A stretch of DNA of 64,000 bases from the NCBI GenBank assembly GCA_003963305.1, contig RXJR01000018.1, forward strand, positions 221,240 to 285,239. Direction: 5' to 3'. Both the position numbers and the translations under genes were made by a program. Below the pieces are notes generated by a model. The model worked only from the letters and a program-made list of their open reading frames with translations, made no database searches and was not told the origin of the DNA. Origin of the DNA: Candidatus Melainabacteria bacterium (GTDB taxonomy: Bacteria > Cyanobacteriota > Vampirovibrionia > Obscuribacterales > Obscuribacteraceae). Positions 1-8,400 of this stretch are shown piece after piece (positions within the stretch are counted from its first letter, which is position 1; each line of letters opens with the position of its first letter).

Positions 1-240
1 GAAGCACCTGCCGAAGAAAAGAAGGAGGATGAAGCAGAGTCGGAACCGGAAGCAGCAACTGAAGAAAACGCAACAGAAGATTCAGCAGATGAAGTCGAAG
101 CGAGCGATGGTGGCGAAACAACAGAGGAGTCATCAGCTGCTGAGAGTGCCACATCCGAAGATGCAGAACCTCCTTCGGAAAGCACTGACGAGGCTAATTC
201 TGCTGACGGCGAAGGCGCCACTGATGAATCAAAAGATTGA
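1..240 (+). CDS. Acidic C-terminal tail of a truncated gene
   Basis: Reading frame 1 is open from the first base to a TGA at 238-240. It encodes about 79 residues made almost only of Glu, Asp, Ala, Ser and Thr. There is no start codon in view, so this is the 3' end of a gene that begins left of the window. A tail of this composition is disordered and strongly acidic. It does not identify the family. A shorter ORF in another frame (29-253) is lysine-rich and is a shadow of this frame. Function unknown. Confidence 0.7.
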   Translation, partial: EAPAEEKKEDEAESEPEAATEENATEDSADEVEASDGGETTEESSAAESATSEDAEPPSESTDEANSADGEGATDESKD

Positions 241-336
241 ACGAACAGTATGAAGTTCGCACAGTCAGATTGAGCGAATAGCATAAAATTCGCGCAGTCA
301 ATTTGATACGCAGATAAGCGCGTTCACAATGACAAC

Positions 337-372
337 AATAGAGGTATTGGTGACAGTGCCTCTATTTAGTCG
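337..372 (+). terminator. Possible terminator hairpin after the truncated gene
   Basis: The octamer AATAGAGG (337-344) and its exact complement CCTCTATT (359-366) form an 8-bp stem with a 14-nt loop. Flanking ACAAC and GTTGT can extend the stem after a mismatch. A moderately T-rich stretch follows. It lies about 100 nt after the stop at 240. The T tract is weak, so termination is plausible but not certain. Confidence 0.4.
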
Positions 373-1049
373 TTGTTTTCGCAATCACAAAAACTACAGT
401 CTGTTGCCGTAACCAAATAAACAAAAGAAAACCGGCTCCAGATTGTGCGGTGTTTTGCTTGGCCTGGTGCCGGAGAGAACTTCTCTTTTATTTTTTAGTG
501 AAAGAACCACAGTAGAGTTTATTGCAGTTGCGCACCTTGCTTAGCCGTACCGGGGAGAAAGATTTCTCTGTTCTTTGGTTACTGAGACGCAGTGTCTTGC
601 TGAAAGTTCCAGAATTTTATAAATGGCTGGGATAGAAGAAATTTGATTGGATCGGACTGTTAATGGCCGGTCGCTATACTCGCCGTGATACCAAATGAAG
701 TGTCACATTGGTTTTGCCGGCACCGGTGGTTTCTGACCAATTACTCCAACGGATTGAATCTAGCTTTTGGACTCAAGCCAATTCACAAGACCACTTCTAA
801 CTGGTAGCTAATCCTGAACCAACCTCGGTTCGAACAGTCATTGTCAAGGGTCGCGCGCCAGGACTTCCGTGTCTCGAATGAATACTTGTAAGCCGGATTA
901 GTGCGACGACGCTGAGGCGTGCCATTCCAGCCATCCGGCAACAGAAATTATGACTTTCTTGTTAAAAAGCAGGCAATAGCCAGTTGAGAAGATCAACGAA
1001 ACTCAGGATGCGATAGGCTTGTTAGCTCAGGATTGAAGAGGTCTCGTTC
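373..1049 (+). other. Long non-coding leader upstream of gcvT
   Basis: There is no convincing ORF in about 680 bases before gcvT. The first 200 bases hold two copies of a hairpin-bearing motif (listed separately at 432-573). The rest (600-1049) shows no tRNA fold, no RNase P, tmRNA or SRP RNA signature, and no clear promoter. A TATACT at 675-680 could be a -10 box but has no matching -35 at a normal distance. Because gcvT is often under glycine riboswitch control, I looked for the conserved riboswitch core and did not find it. Confidence 0.5.
432..573 (+). repeat. Two imperfect copies of a hairpin motif upstream of gcvT
   Basis: Copy 1 (about 453-489) and copy 2 (about 535-573) share TTGCTTRGCC, then a G-x-CCGG element, then a hairpin of the form GAGA/TCTC. 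In copy 1 the hairpin is AGAGAA-C-TTCTCT (474-486), followed by a T-rich run. In copy 2 it is GAGAAA-GA-TTTCTC. Copy 1 is also enclosed by a longer stem: CCGGC and CCAG (432-441) pair with CTGG and GCCGG (464-473). A tandem structured RNA in front of a glycine cleavage gene is suggestive, but the motif matches no RNA family I know. Confidence 0.4.
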
Positions 1050-2156
1050 ATGGTCACAACAACATTGAAAGAAACTCCGCTTGCCGCTGCGCACCGCAAT
1101 CTGGGCGCTCGAATGGTCGACTTTGCGGGTTGGAACATGCCCGTGCAATACAAGTCAATTGTTCAGGAGCATCAGGCTTGCCGAACGAAAGTTGGATTGT
1201 TCGATGTGTCGCACATGGGTGAGTTTCTCGTAACGGGAGCGAAAGCCGCTGAGTTTGTACAGTTCATGGTCGCTAACGATTGCAACAAGCTGTCTAAGCC
1301 GGACATGGCGCTCTACACGCAATTTGTAAGACCGAACGGCGGCACAGTCGATGACCTGATCGTTTATCGCAGAAAATCTGATTGGTTGCTCGTCGTCAAC
1401 GCGTCCAATATTGAGAAGGATTGGAACTGGTTGAAGCAGCATGTTGGGGATTTTAAGGACGTAAAACTGGAAGACATCTCTGAACAGATGGGCTTACTTG
1501 CATTACAGGGTCCACATGCCGTAGAGCTTTTCGCTGAGATAGTAGGCGCTCATGTCAAAGATATGCCGTCCTTCACGTACGGTGAAGGCACCGCAGATGG
1601 TATCGACGTTTGGTTTGGACGCACTGGATATACAGGTGAAGATGGATTCGAGATCTTCGTCAAGGCTAACAAAGCTGAAGCGTTATGGAATTTGCTCTTG
1701 GAGCGCGGCAAGAAGTACAACATCGAACCATGCGGCTTGGGCGCTAGAGACACCTTGCGACTAGAGGCAGGGCTCCCACTCTATGGACATGAGCTAGACG
1801 ACGAGACGAGTCCGATTGAAGCTGGGCTCGGCTGGAGCGTGAAGGTAGATAAGGGAGAATTCCTCGGACGCGAAGCAATTCTTGCCCAGAAGAAAAATGG
1901 TCTGAAAAAACAATGCGTATGTTTGAGAGCAGATGGCAAAGCTCTGCCTCGCCAGGGCTATGAAGTCTACGCCGGTGAAGAAAAAATCGGTCAAGTGACC
2001 AGTGGTTCCCAGGGGATTTTTGTCGGCTATCCGATTGCATTTGCCTTTGTTCCACCAGGTCACGCGAAAGTGGGCACGCAGCTCAGTATTGCAATTCGCG
2101 ATTCAAAGGTGCCGGCAACCGTTGTCTCCAGACCGTTCTACAAGCGGGGAAGGTAA
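1050..2156 (+). CDS. gcvT: Glycine cleavage system T protein (aminomethyltransferase)
   Basis: 368 residues, a normal GcvT length. GcvT takes the aminomethyl group from lipoylated GcvH, releases ammonia and transfers the methylene group to tetrahydrofolate. Family signatures are clear: an N-terminal segment with FDVSHMGE (about 51-58), GYTGEDGFE (about 193-201), LRLEAGLPLYGHELD in the folate-binding domain, and a C-terminal beta-barrel ending in RPFYK. The ATG at 1050 follows a weak purine-rich site (GAAGAGG). gcvH lies 235 bases downstream on the same strand. No gcvP is in the window, so the glycine decarboxylase subunit must be encoded elsewhere if the system is complete. Confidence 0.97.
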   Translation: MVTTTLKETPLAAAHRNLGARMVDFAGWNMPVQYKSIVQEHQACRTKVGLFDVSHMGEFLVTGAKAAEFVQFMVANDCNKLSKPDMALYTQFVRPNGGTVDDLIVYRRKSDWLLVVNASNIEKDWNWLKQHVGDFKDVKLEDISEQMGLLALQGPHAVELFAEIVGAHVKDMPSFTYGEGTADGIDVWFGRTGYTGEDGFEIFVKANKAEALWNLLLERGKKYNIEPCGLGARDTLRLEAGLPLYGHELDDETSPIEAGLGWSVKVDKGEFLGREAILAQKKNGLKKQCVCLRADGKALPRQGYEVYAGEEKIGQVTSGSQGIFVGYPIAFAFVPPGHAKVGTQLSIAIRDSKVPATVVSRPFYKRGR

Positions 2157-2392
2157 CAGCTGGCAGCCGCTCTGGAATTGTGAACTGGGCGAGAAGCCCG
2201 GCTTGTATTCAGTTTCGTGACTACTTTGGTTAATCGTAGTTTCCAAGCAAAATGCAGGAGGCATTAAACGATATATTTAGTGTGTTCAAATTTACGGAAG
2301 TAAAAGACCCCGTTGCTTAACCAAGCGACAAAAGATACGGTTTAGCGATTGCTAGTTAATCTAGCTAGATGACAACAGACGTTGGAGGCATG

Positions 2393-2776
2393 ATGCTCAC
2401 TTACCCGGCCGAATTGAAGTATGTCAAAAGCCACGAATACGTGCGCTTGGAAGGTGATACAGCAGTGATTGGTATCACGGCATTTGCCGCAGATCAACTT
2501 GGCGACGTCACTTTTGTGGAGTTGCCGAAAGTCGGTCAGAAATTCAAAAACGAGCAGAAGTTCGGTGTTATCGAATCTGTAAAGTCGGTTTCCGACTTGT
2601 TCATGCCCTGTGGCGGCGAAATTACCGCTGTGAATGACCGTCTCGGGTCCGAGCCTGAATTGGTCAATCATGATTGCTACGGTGAAGGTTGGATGATCAA
2701 GGTTAAGGTCGACAATCAAGCCGAGTTGGAAGCCGCAATGTCAGCAGATAAATACAAGGAATTTATCGTCGACTGA
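2393..2776 (+). CDS. gcvH: Glycine cleavage system H protein
   Basis: About 127 residues from this start, the usual GcvH size. The protein is a lipoyl carrier that shuttles the aminomethyl intermediate between GcvP, GcvT and the lipoamide dehydrogenase. The lipoyl attachment motif ESVKSVSD is present, with the target lysine near residue 64, and the N-terminus LKYVKSHEYVR is typical. ATG codons occur at 2369, 2390 and 2393. The GGAGG at 2384-2388 lies inside the longest version and best serves 2393, with 2390 also possible. An inverted repeat (GCTAG, 5-nt loop, CTAGC, 2351-2365) lies just upstream. Confidence 0.96.
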   Translation: MLTYPAELKYVKSHEYVRLEGDTAVIGITAFAADQLGDVTFVELPKVGQKFKNEQKFGVIESVKSVSDLFMPCGGEITAVNDRLGSEPELVNHDCYGEGWMIKVKVDNQAELEAAMSADKYKEFIVD

Positions 2777-2814
2777 GTCGATTTCTGATACTGAGTTAAC
2801 GAATATTACATCAG

Positions 2815-2850
2815 CGTTTCGGGATTTTGTGATTTCCCGAAACGTTTGTG
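2815..2850 (+). terminator. Rho-independent terminator after gcvH
   Basis: CGTTTCGGGA (2815-2824) pairs perfectly with TCCCGAAACG (2835-2844): a 10-bp stem with a 10-nt loop. A short T-containing tail follows. It lies 38 bases after the gcvH stop and ends the gcvT-gcvH unit. Confidence 0.7.
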
Positions 2851-2985
2851 TTGTAAGGCATTGGGGATTCGTCAAAGTCTGCTATTTCGGGTTCGTATAC
2901 ACAGTCATAAAGGAATAAATAAGATACTTCCCCCTCTTACCATGCGGATCTAGAATGAAAGGGCAGTTAAGTGAGGAGGCTCATC

Positions 2986-3273
2986 ATGAACGCCAAAACC
3001 ACTATTTGCACAGCTTTCATGCTTTTCTCTATTGTCGCTGTGCAACCAGGATGGGCACAGCTCATCGACCCAGCCACGCAGCTAAGAGCACCGGTTTCCG
3101 TGCCTGAGCGCCGTCTGTATGACTTGCGCAATCCGGGCATGAATCCAGAAGTGATTCGACCAGGTACGCTCGATTCTGCACGACGAGCTGATGTGCATCG
3201 TGTTAATCCGACCGTCCTTGAACAAATCGGCAAGGTCAAACTATCTATGCCCAGCACCGTTGGAGTCAGATAA
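2986..3273 (+). CDS. Small secreted protein of unknown function
   Basis: 95 residues. The ATG at 2986 has an excellent ribosome site (AGGAGG at 2974-2979), so it is preferred over an in-frame GTG at 2971. Residues 1 to about 25 form a signal peptide: a short basic start, a hydrophobic core CTAFMLFSIVAV, and cleavage probably after GWAQ. The mature part, about 70 residues, is Arg- and Pro-rich with no recognisable domain and no cysteines. It converges with the next gene with only 2 bases between the stops. I do not recognise the family. Confidence 0.7.
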   Translation: MNAKTTICTAFMLFSIVAVQPGWAQLIDPATQLRAPVSVPERRLYDLRNPGMNPEVIRPGTLDSARRADVHRVNPTVLEQIGKVKLSMPSTVGVR

Positions 3274-3275
3274 CG

Positions 3276-3989
3276 CTAAGGCGTTGCATCGGTCTCCGCT
3301 GGCGGCAGAATCGGTTTCTTAGGCGGTTGAGCTTCTTCGGGAGTAGCATCGTGCTCCGCTTTGCCTTCAAGTTGTCGATCAGATGGTTTGAAGTGCTCTT
3401 TCAAGATCTCCTGGGCAATGTCGAAGTAACGAGATCCGGCTTGGATCTTTTCCAAATCTTTCAGGGCGGTCTCGTCTTCGCCATTTGCGTCTAATCGCTC
3501 CATGGCGTCTAAATACAACGCCTGGTTGAGCAGGTCGGCAGGGTCCGCTCCAGGCATGGTAAAGAAGCCCGCCAGAGGTGCTCCCTTGAGCACCGTGATA
3601 GCAGCGCGGTAATTGCGTTGCATAATGCTTTGTTCGGCTTGATGAGTGATATAGATATTTATCAGACCGATCGTGAAGCCGCCCATGGCGACAAGCAAAC
3701 CGGCTGCCAGGATCAGGTCGAGCACCATTGGGTGCTTATAACCGTGTTTATCAGTCCCCAGTTTTGGCTGTTCCAACACTTCGTCTAGTATGTTGGAAAC
3801 ATGGTGCTGCGTCATCTTTTGGGATTTGGCGGCACCGCTCGTGCTGCTGCCACTTGCATCAGCATGGTCTTCGTTGGAAATGTTTGCATTCGCATCGGCA
3901 GGCTTGTTGGAATCGGCAGGCGCGTCTTTTGAATCAGTTGCACCATCGGCGCTCACCGCTTCATCTTCCTTCTTTTCCGAGTCTGCCAT
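3276..3989 (-). CDS. Single-pass membrane protein of unknown function
   Basis: 237 residues. Residues 1 to about 85 are acidic, Ala/Asp/Ser-rich and probably disordered. A single membrane segment (LDLILAAGLLVAMGGFTIGLINIYI) lies near 88-112. Next comes a helical region of about 90 residues whose spacing resembles a tetratricopeptide-like pair (ALYLDAMERLDANGED, DIAQEILKEHF), then a Pro-rich end. No known catalytic motif is visible. It is 123 bases downstream of the HEAT-repeat gene on the same strand and may be co-transcribed with it. Confidence 0.75.
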   Translation of the reverse strand: MADSEKKEDEAVSADGATDSKDAPADSNKPADANANISNEDHADASGSSTSGAAKSQKMTQHHVSNILDEVLEQPKLGTDKHGYKHPMVLDLILAAGLLVAMGGFTIGLINIYITHQAEQSIMQRNYRAAITVLKGAPLAGFFTMPGADPADLLNQALYLDAMERLDANGEDETALKDLEKIQAGSRYFDIAQEILKEHFKPSDRQLEGKAEHDATPEEAQPPKKPILPPAETDATP

Positions 3990-4112
3990 CGCGACCTCTT
4001 TCAGAGCACTTTATCAGGCTGGAATTAATCTACCCTGTACTCATCATACTAAAGCACATGAGAGTCCGCAGTTTGAGAAAATTGTGCGCTCCGGCAATTT
4101 CGAGCGAGTAAA

Positions 4113-5879
4113 TCAGTTGCTCTTTTCGGATGCTAGAAATTCTTCCATTTTTTTGCGTTTGAATTCGTCGTGTTCTTTTTTCAAACGCGTTTGAATTTCT
4201 TTCTCAATGTCGGTGCTTTTTCCAGCAGCCCAGAGCTTCGAGAGAGTTGATTTAGCTTGTTTTGAAACTGAAATCTCTCTTGCATCGAAGGCATCCAAAA
4301 CTTGTTCGAGTAACTCGCCTTTGTTCAAGCGTCCGACGCCGTCTAGTGCCACGACCCTTATTCCCGTTGATGGATCAGACAGTGCTTTCTTGAGCACATC
4401 TTGCACGGCTGTTTTGGACATCAAAGAGCTGTTTTTTTCGTACGCCGAAATCAACGAGGACAGAGCCTGTTCGCGTTTATCTGGTGCAAAGTCGTTGGTG
4501 GCTGTGGTGAGCAAAGTCATAGAATTCGGTGCCGGCAGATTGCCCAGCGCTTTCAGTATTTGCCAGTAGGTTTTTGTCTCTGCCGCATTGTCTTCGAGAA
4601 CCGGTTGTTTGCTTGGCAGTCGATTGACGCGGTCATCTAGATTTACTAATTTGCCAACCATTGCCACGAGTTGTTTTGTTGCTGAGATGTCCCCGAGTTG
4701 CTCGATGGACTCGATAATTGCATCCGTTGGGCCAGCGTTTTTGTCCAACATATTCAAAAGCTCGGGCAGTGCGCTCTGGATCTTTAATTGCCCGATAAGA
4801 TGGATGGCATGTCGTTGATTACAGGCAGCCCAGGCTGCGTTTTGTGTAGCAGTTGGATTTAACCATTTTAAAATCAGGCTCGTGTATTCAGGCGACTTGT
4901 ATTTCCGGATGATCTCGCTTTCGTTTTCTTCTTTTGCAGATTTCGAGTGTTCTTGATTCGCATCAAGCGACTCGGCAAGCAGAATATTTGCCCGAATTCG
5001 TATCGGGTTTGGATCTTGTTGCGCAAGTTCGTTCACTAAAGGAAGCCATTGATCGAGATCTGAGTCGTCGACTAAGTCTGCATTGAAAGTCTGTTTGGAG
5101 GCTTGTAATAACCCGATTATCAGTGCGCATCCACCATCTTGAACCGTTTTCGAAGAGCTGTTCAACAGTTGAAGTGGTGTTCGATGACGAGCAATTGCGA
5201 CTGCTGTGTAGTCTTGCAACGGGTGATCCGAAAACAATGCTTCCGCGAGTAATTCGTAAATGTCTTCACGACTAGATGCTGCCAGGGCACCTGCAACGTC
5301 GACGCGGAACCATGGCTCTTCGGCACTAATCAATGCGCTCAGTGTGTCTCTTGCTTTCTCCGTTGAGATTCTTCCAAGTGCATAGGCGATGTGGCAAAAA
5401 GCGGCAGTGCCATTATCCACGGTGTCATTCAGGGCCCGACTCATTCGTTCGTCGGCGCGCTGGATTTTGAGATGTGTAATGATGTTGGCGGCATTTGCTC
5501 GGACGATCCATTCCGGATGACCAAGCGGATCTGAGTGGTTTGGCCATGATGGGTCTTCGAGCTCAGGAATGAGAAGCTCTGCTGCTTTAGATTTGTTGGG
5601 TAGTTCGTCAAATATGGTTCTGAGCTTGTCTTCCCACCAGAGGGGCTGTACTTTCAGTGCAATTCCAAGCTGCAGGCTGCTGCCGTTATCGAGCGCGTCT
5701 GAAATGTCTTGTTTGACATCGCGGAGCGAACGTTGGTTCTCCGGGCTGGAGCCGACAAGTCCGTGATAGAACAAGAAGTGCTCGAGCACATAATCGTCGA
5801 CCTTTGTCTGTGGCTTCTCGCGAAATGAAAACGCCACCTGGCGCAACCGCTTTGCAATTGTATCTAATAGCCCTGCCAT
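4113..5879 (-). CDS. HEAT-repeat protein
   Basis: About 588 residues with no signal peptide, so probably cytoplasmic. Several segments read as HEAT or Armadillo-like helical pairs: around RANAANIITHLKI, FCHIAYALGRIS, VDVAGALAASS, GIRVVALDGVGRL and SKQAKSTLSKLW. Such solenoids are protein-binding scaffolds. The C-terminus is highly charged (EIQTRLKKEHDEFKRKK). Two ATG codons compete. GGAG immediately precedes the one at 5885 and lies 6 bases before the one at 5879, so 5879 is preferred. No enzymatic motif is seen. The partner is unknown. Confidence 0.85.
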   Translation of the reverse strand: MAGLLDTIAKRLRQVAFSFREKPQTKVDDYVLEHFLFYHGLVGSSPENQRSLRDVKQDISDALDNGSSLQLGIALKVQPLWWEDKLRTIFDELPNKSKAAELLIPELEDPSWPNHSDPLGHPEWIVRANAANIITHLKIQRADERMSRALNDTVDNGTAAFCHIAYALGRISTEKARDTLSALISAEEPWFRVDVAGALAASSREDIYELLAEALFSDHPLQDYTAVAIARHRTPLQLLNSSSKTVQDGGCALIIGLLQASKQTFNADLVDDSDLDQWLPLVNELAQQDPNPIRIRANILLAESLDANQEHSKSAKEENESEIIRKYKSPEYTSLILKWLNPTATQNAAWAACNQRHAIHLIGQLKIQSALPELLNMLDKNAGPTDAIIESIEQLGDISATKQLVAMVGKLVNLDDRVNRLPSKQPVLEDNAAETKTYWQILKALGNLPAPNSMTLLTTATNDFAPDKREQALSSLISAYEKNSSLMSKTAVQDVLKKALSDPSTGIRVVALDGVGRLNKGELLEQVLDAFDAREISVSKQAKSTLSKLWAAGKSTDIEKEIQTRLKKEHDEFKRKKMEEFLASEKSN

Positions 5880-6028
5880 GCTCATCTCCGCCTTTTGTCA
5901 ATGCAAAGCTTAACAGAGTACGGGCTGGATTATTGAGTTGTTGCCGGATTATGACTTGTTGCCTCAATTCTTGAGTTGTTGAAGAGTTCCCGGGTTATTA
6001 TGTTCGTCTCAAAATCAAGCGGCAGAGC

Positions 6029-7090
6029 ATGAACATCGAAAGTCTTCTTAAGCAGAGCAGTGCGTTTGTAGTCTATTTGGCCACGAGCAGCGAGTACGCC
6101 GTCTCGTTCTGGGCGACGATTCTTTGCTTGATCGTGTTACTCAACAAAAAGGCAGTTGTTGAGTACATCTGGCGCAGTCTTCATTTGATCGAAGACCTCG
6201 TACTGCAGAAAGAATATTTCGCCAAAATAGATAAGGCTCTGAGAATTCTGCTCATTACGCTGGCTTGCTCTCCCTTTTTCCATTACCTGCCGCCGTTTGT
6301 AAATAAGGGGCTCAGTGCGTTCGCGCTCTTCGTTGTGCCGTTCGCCACTCTCTACATACTCGTTCAAGCTCTTGATTTGGTGTTCTTTGGTTGGTACCTG
6401 ACCAAATATAAAGATGCGAACGTGCCGTCAGTGATGCGCGCTTTTGTGATTGGTGGCATCTATGTGGTTTTTGGTCTGGTTTTTCTGGAGTGGTCTCTGG
6501 GCGTAAACGTCTTGCCACTGCTTGCAACTTCTACTGTGGTCACGGCTGTTCTCGGTCTGGCGCTGCAAGATACGCTCAAGAATCTTTTTGCCGGTCTGAC
6601 GATGAGCTTTGAAAAGCGCTATCGTCAGGGTGACTGGGTAAATTTCAGGCTCGACGCGAACAACAATACGATTGGGCAGGTTTCTGAAATAGGCTGGAGA
6701 ACGACGCGAATACGCACTCTGGAGGACAATTTCGCTGTCATTCCCAATTCCATGTTTACTACATATCAAGTAGTCAACTACAGTCTGCCGACGCCGTCTT
6801 ATTCGCGCACAATCGACTTTCCCATCAAAGTGCAAAGTGATCTCCAGCCTGTGCTGAAGCGGCTAAAAGATACTGCAATCACCATTGATGGTGTTTTGAG
6901 TTCTCCTGCGCCTGAAGCTCTCTTGTTCAGCGTTAAAGTGGACCATATCGTGGTCAGGTTGCGCTTCTACATCGAGGACTTCTCCAGGGGCGACAACCTC
7001 GCCGGTCAGGTAGGGGGCGCATGTGTAGAGGGGCTTGCAAAGATGGACGTCATTCCCGCCGTTGCCGCCGCCGCTGCCACGGGTAGTTGA
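6029..7090 (+). CDS. MscS-family mechanosensitive channel
   Basis: 353 residues. Several membrane segments occupy roughly 1-170. They are followed by the MscS pore-lining and beta domain: VTAVLGLALQDTLKNLFAGL, then GDWVNF, then GQVSEIGWRTTRIRT and the hallmark VIPNSMF. These features define the small-conductance mechanosensitive channel family, which opens under membrane tension and releases solutes on osmotic downshock. The C-terminal cytoplasmic part is short and ends in an Ala-rich tail. The gene is divergent from the HEAT-repeat gene. The start has no strong ribosome site, so the exact N-terminus is uncertain. Confidence 0.9.
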   Translation: MNIESLLKQSSAFVVYLATSSEYAVSFWATILCLIVLLNKKAVVEYIWRSLHLIEDLVLQKEYFAKIDKALRILLITLACSPFFHYLPPFVNKGLSAFALFVVPFATLYILVQALDLVFFGWYLTKYKDANVPSVMRAFVIGGIYVVFGLVFLEWSLGVNVLPLLATSTVVTAVLGLALQDTLKNLFAGLTMSFEKRYRQGDWVNFRLDANNNTIGQVSEIGWRTTRIRTLEDNFAVIPNSMFTTYQVVNYSLPTPSYSRTIDFPIKVQSDLQPVLKRLKDTAITIDGVLSSPAPEALLFSVKVDHIVVRLRFYIEDFSRGDNLAGQVGGACVEGLAKMDVIPAVAAAAATGS

Positions 7091-7221
7091 ACGGATAAGC
7101 GATTCTCGAAGCTCTAAAAAATTGTTGTTGAATTGCTGAGAAGTGCCGCACCGGTGCTAAGATCAGCTCTCATTCGGATGCACATTTGTGTCGTATCCGC
7201 CCGTCAGCGAGCGAGGATGCC

Positions 7222-8334
7222 GTGAATACTTTCCTGAGCGAATCACAAGAATCTCTAAAAGAAACGTATGCAGCTTTTGCAAAAGAACAAATTTTGCCGG
7301 TGGCTAACAAATTGGAAGACCACAGTCTTAACCTCAAAGAGTTCATACAAAAGCTCGGACAGAACGGCTACCTCGGTATTACTGTGCCAAAAGAGTACGG
7401 CGGAACCGGCGGGAATTTCATTGATCTCATTGTTTTCGTCGAGGCAGTCAGTCAATACGACGCCGGTCTTGGTTTGAGTCTGGCTGCTCACTACGGCGTT
7501 GTCGAGCTCATAAATAAGTTTGGTTCAGACGTTCAAAAGTCGCGCTATTTGCCGTTGCTTGCCCGTGGCGAGTGCGTCGGTGCTCTGGCTATTAACGAGC
7601 ATCAAGCCGGAACAGATGTCATGGCTGTCGCTGCCAGCACTGCCGGTGGTGCATTGAGCGGTGAGAAAACCTGGGTAGTAAATGGCTCAGTCGCCAATTT
7701 GTTTGCCGTCCTCGCCCGCGGAGAGAATGCCGTCGAGTTTCGACTTGTTGATGCTTCTGGTGATAAATCCGTTTCGGTCGGACCTGACAAACCCAAGCTG
7801 GGATTGAGATCTGCCGCCACCAATGACATCAATTTCGATAAGCATCAGCTCGGAAAAGATTCTTTGATTGCTGATGGAAAGGCCGAAGAGGCGCTTCAAT
7901 ACGTGCTGAACGTCGCCAAAGTAATAGCCGGAGCTGCCGCTGTTGGACTCGTTGACGCGGCGCTTGAGCACTCTGCTGAACACGCACGCAATCGCGAGCA
8001 GTTCGGACAGAAGATATCGCAATTCCAGGGTATTCAATGGAAGCTTGCTGATATGTCGACAGAATGCGCTGCGGCACGCTTGCTTACCTATCGTGCGGCC
8101 TGGAGCAAAGAGCTGAAGCCTGAAGAATTTGCGCGCGATGCAGCCATGACTAAGTTGTTCGCTTCGAAGGTTGCGCGCGTGCATAGTTCTGAAGCAGTTC
8201 AAATTTTGGGCTCGCTGGGAATAATGTCTGACAACCCTGTTGAGCGGGCATACAGAGATTCGAAAGTTCTGGAGATCGCCGAAGGAACTTCGGAAGCGCA
8301 AAAGCTCGTTCTGGTTAAGGAATTGGGAATTTAG
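7222..8334 (+). CDS. Acyl-CoA dehydrogenase
   Basis: About 370 residues, typical for the family. These FAD flavoenzymes insert the alpha-beta double bond in acyl-CoA during fatty-acid or branched amino-acid breakdown. Visible hallmarks are GYLGITVPKEYGGTGG (N-terminal domain), a substrate and FAD segment around INEHQAGTD, RNREQFGQKISQFQ, and the C-terminal EGTSEAQ carrying the likely catalytic Glu. The GTG at 7222 has a good ribosome site (GAGG, 5-base spacer). The longer ORF begins with a TTG at 7186. No ETF or enoyl-CoA hydratase genes are nearby, so the substrate cannot be deduced. Confidence 0.93.
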   Translation: MNTFLSESQESLKETYAAFAKEQILPVANKLEDHSLNLKEFIQKLGQNGYLGITVPKEYGGTGGNFIDLIVFVEAVSQYDAGLGLSLAAHYGVVELINKFGSDVQKSRYLPLLARGECVGALAINEHQAGTDVMAVAASTAGGALSGEKTWVVNGSVANLFAVLARGENAVEFRLVDASGDKSVSVGPDKPKLGLRSAATNDINFDKHQLGKDSLIADGKAEEALQYVLNVAKVIAGAAAVGLVDAALEHSAEHARNREQFGQKISQFQGIQWKLADMSTECAAARLLTYRAAWSKELKPEEFARDAAMTKLFASKVARVHSSEAVQILGSLGIMSDNPVERAYRDSKVLEIAEGTSEAQKLVLVKELGI

Positions 8335-8400
8335 ACAGGCGCACTGCTGCTCTCAGCCGATATAATCGAAAGTGCCGATAAGTTTTGGAGTTGTTGGTTA

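Noticed and set aside
821-840. GGTTCGAA, like a tRNA T-loop
   Set aside because: The bases around it do not form a 5-bp T stem, and no acceptor or anticodon arms can be built nearby.
373-1049. Glycine riboswitch upstream of gcvT
   Set aside because: Expected by position, but the conserved core (for example CCGAAG and CTCTCAGG segments) is absent on either strand.
2252-2320. 22-codon ORF between gcvT and gcvH
   Set aside because: Open from ATG to TAA but has no good ribosome site and is too short to support without conservation data.
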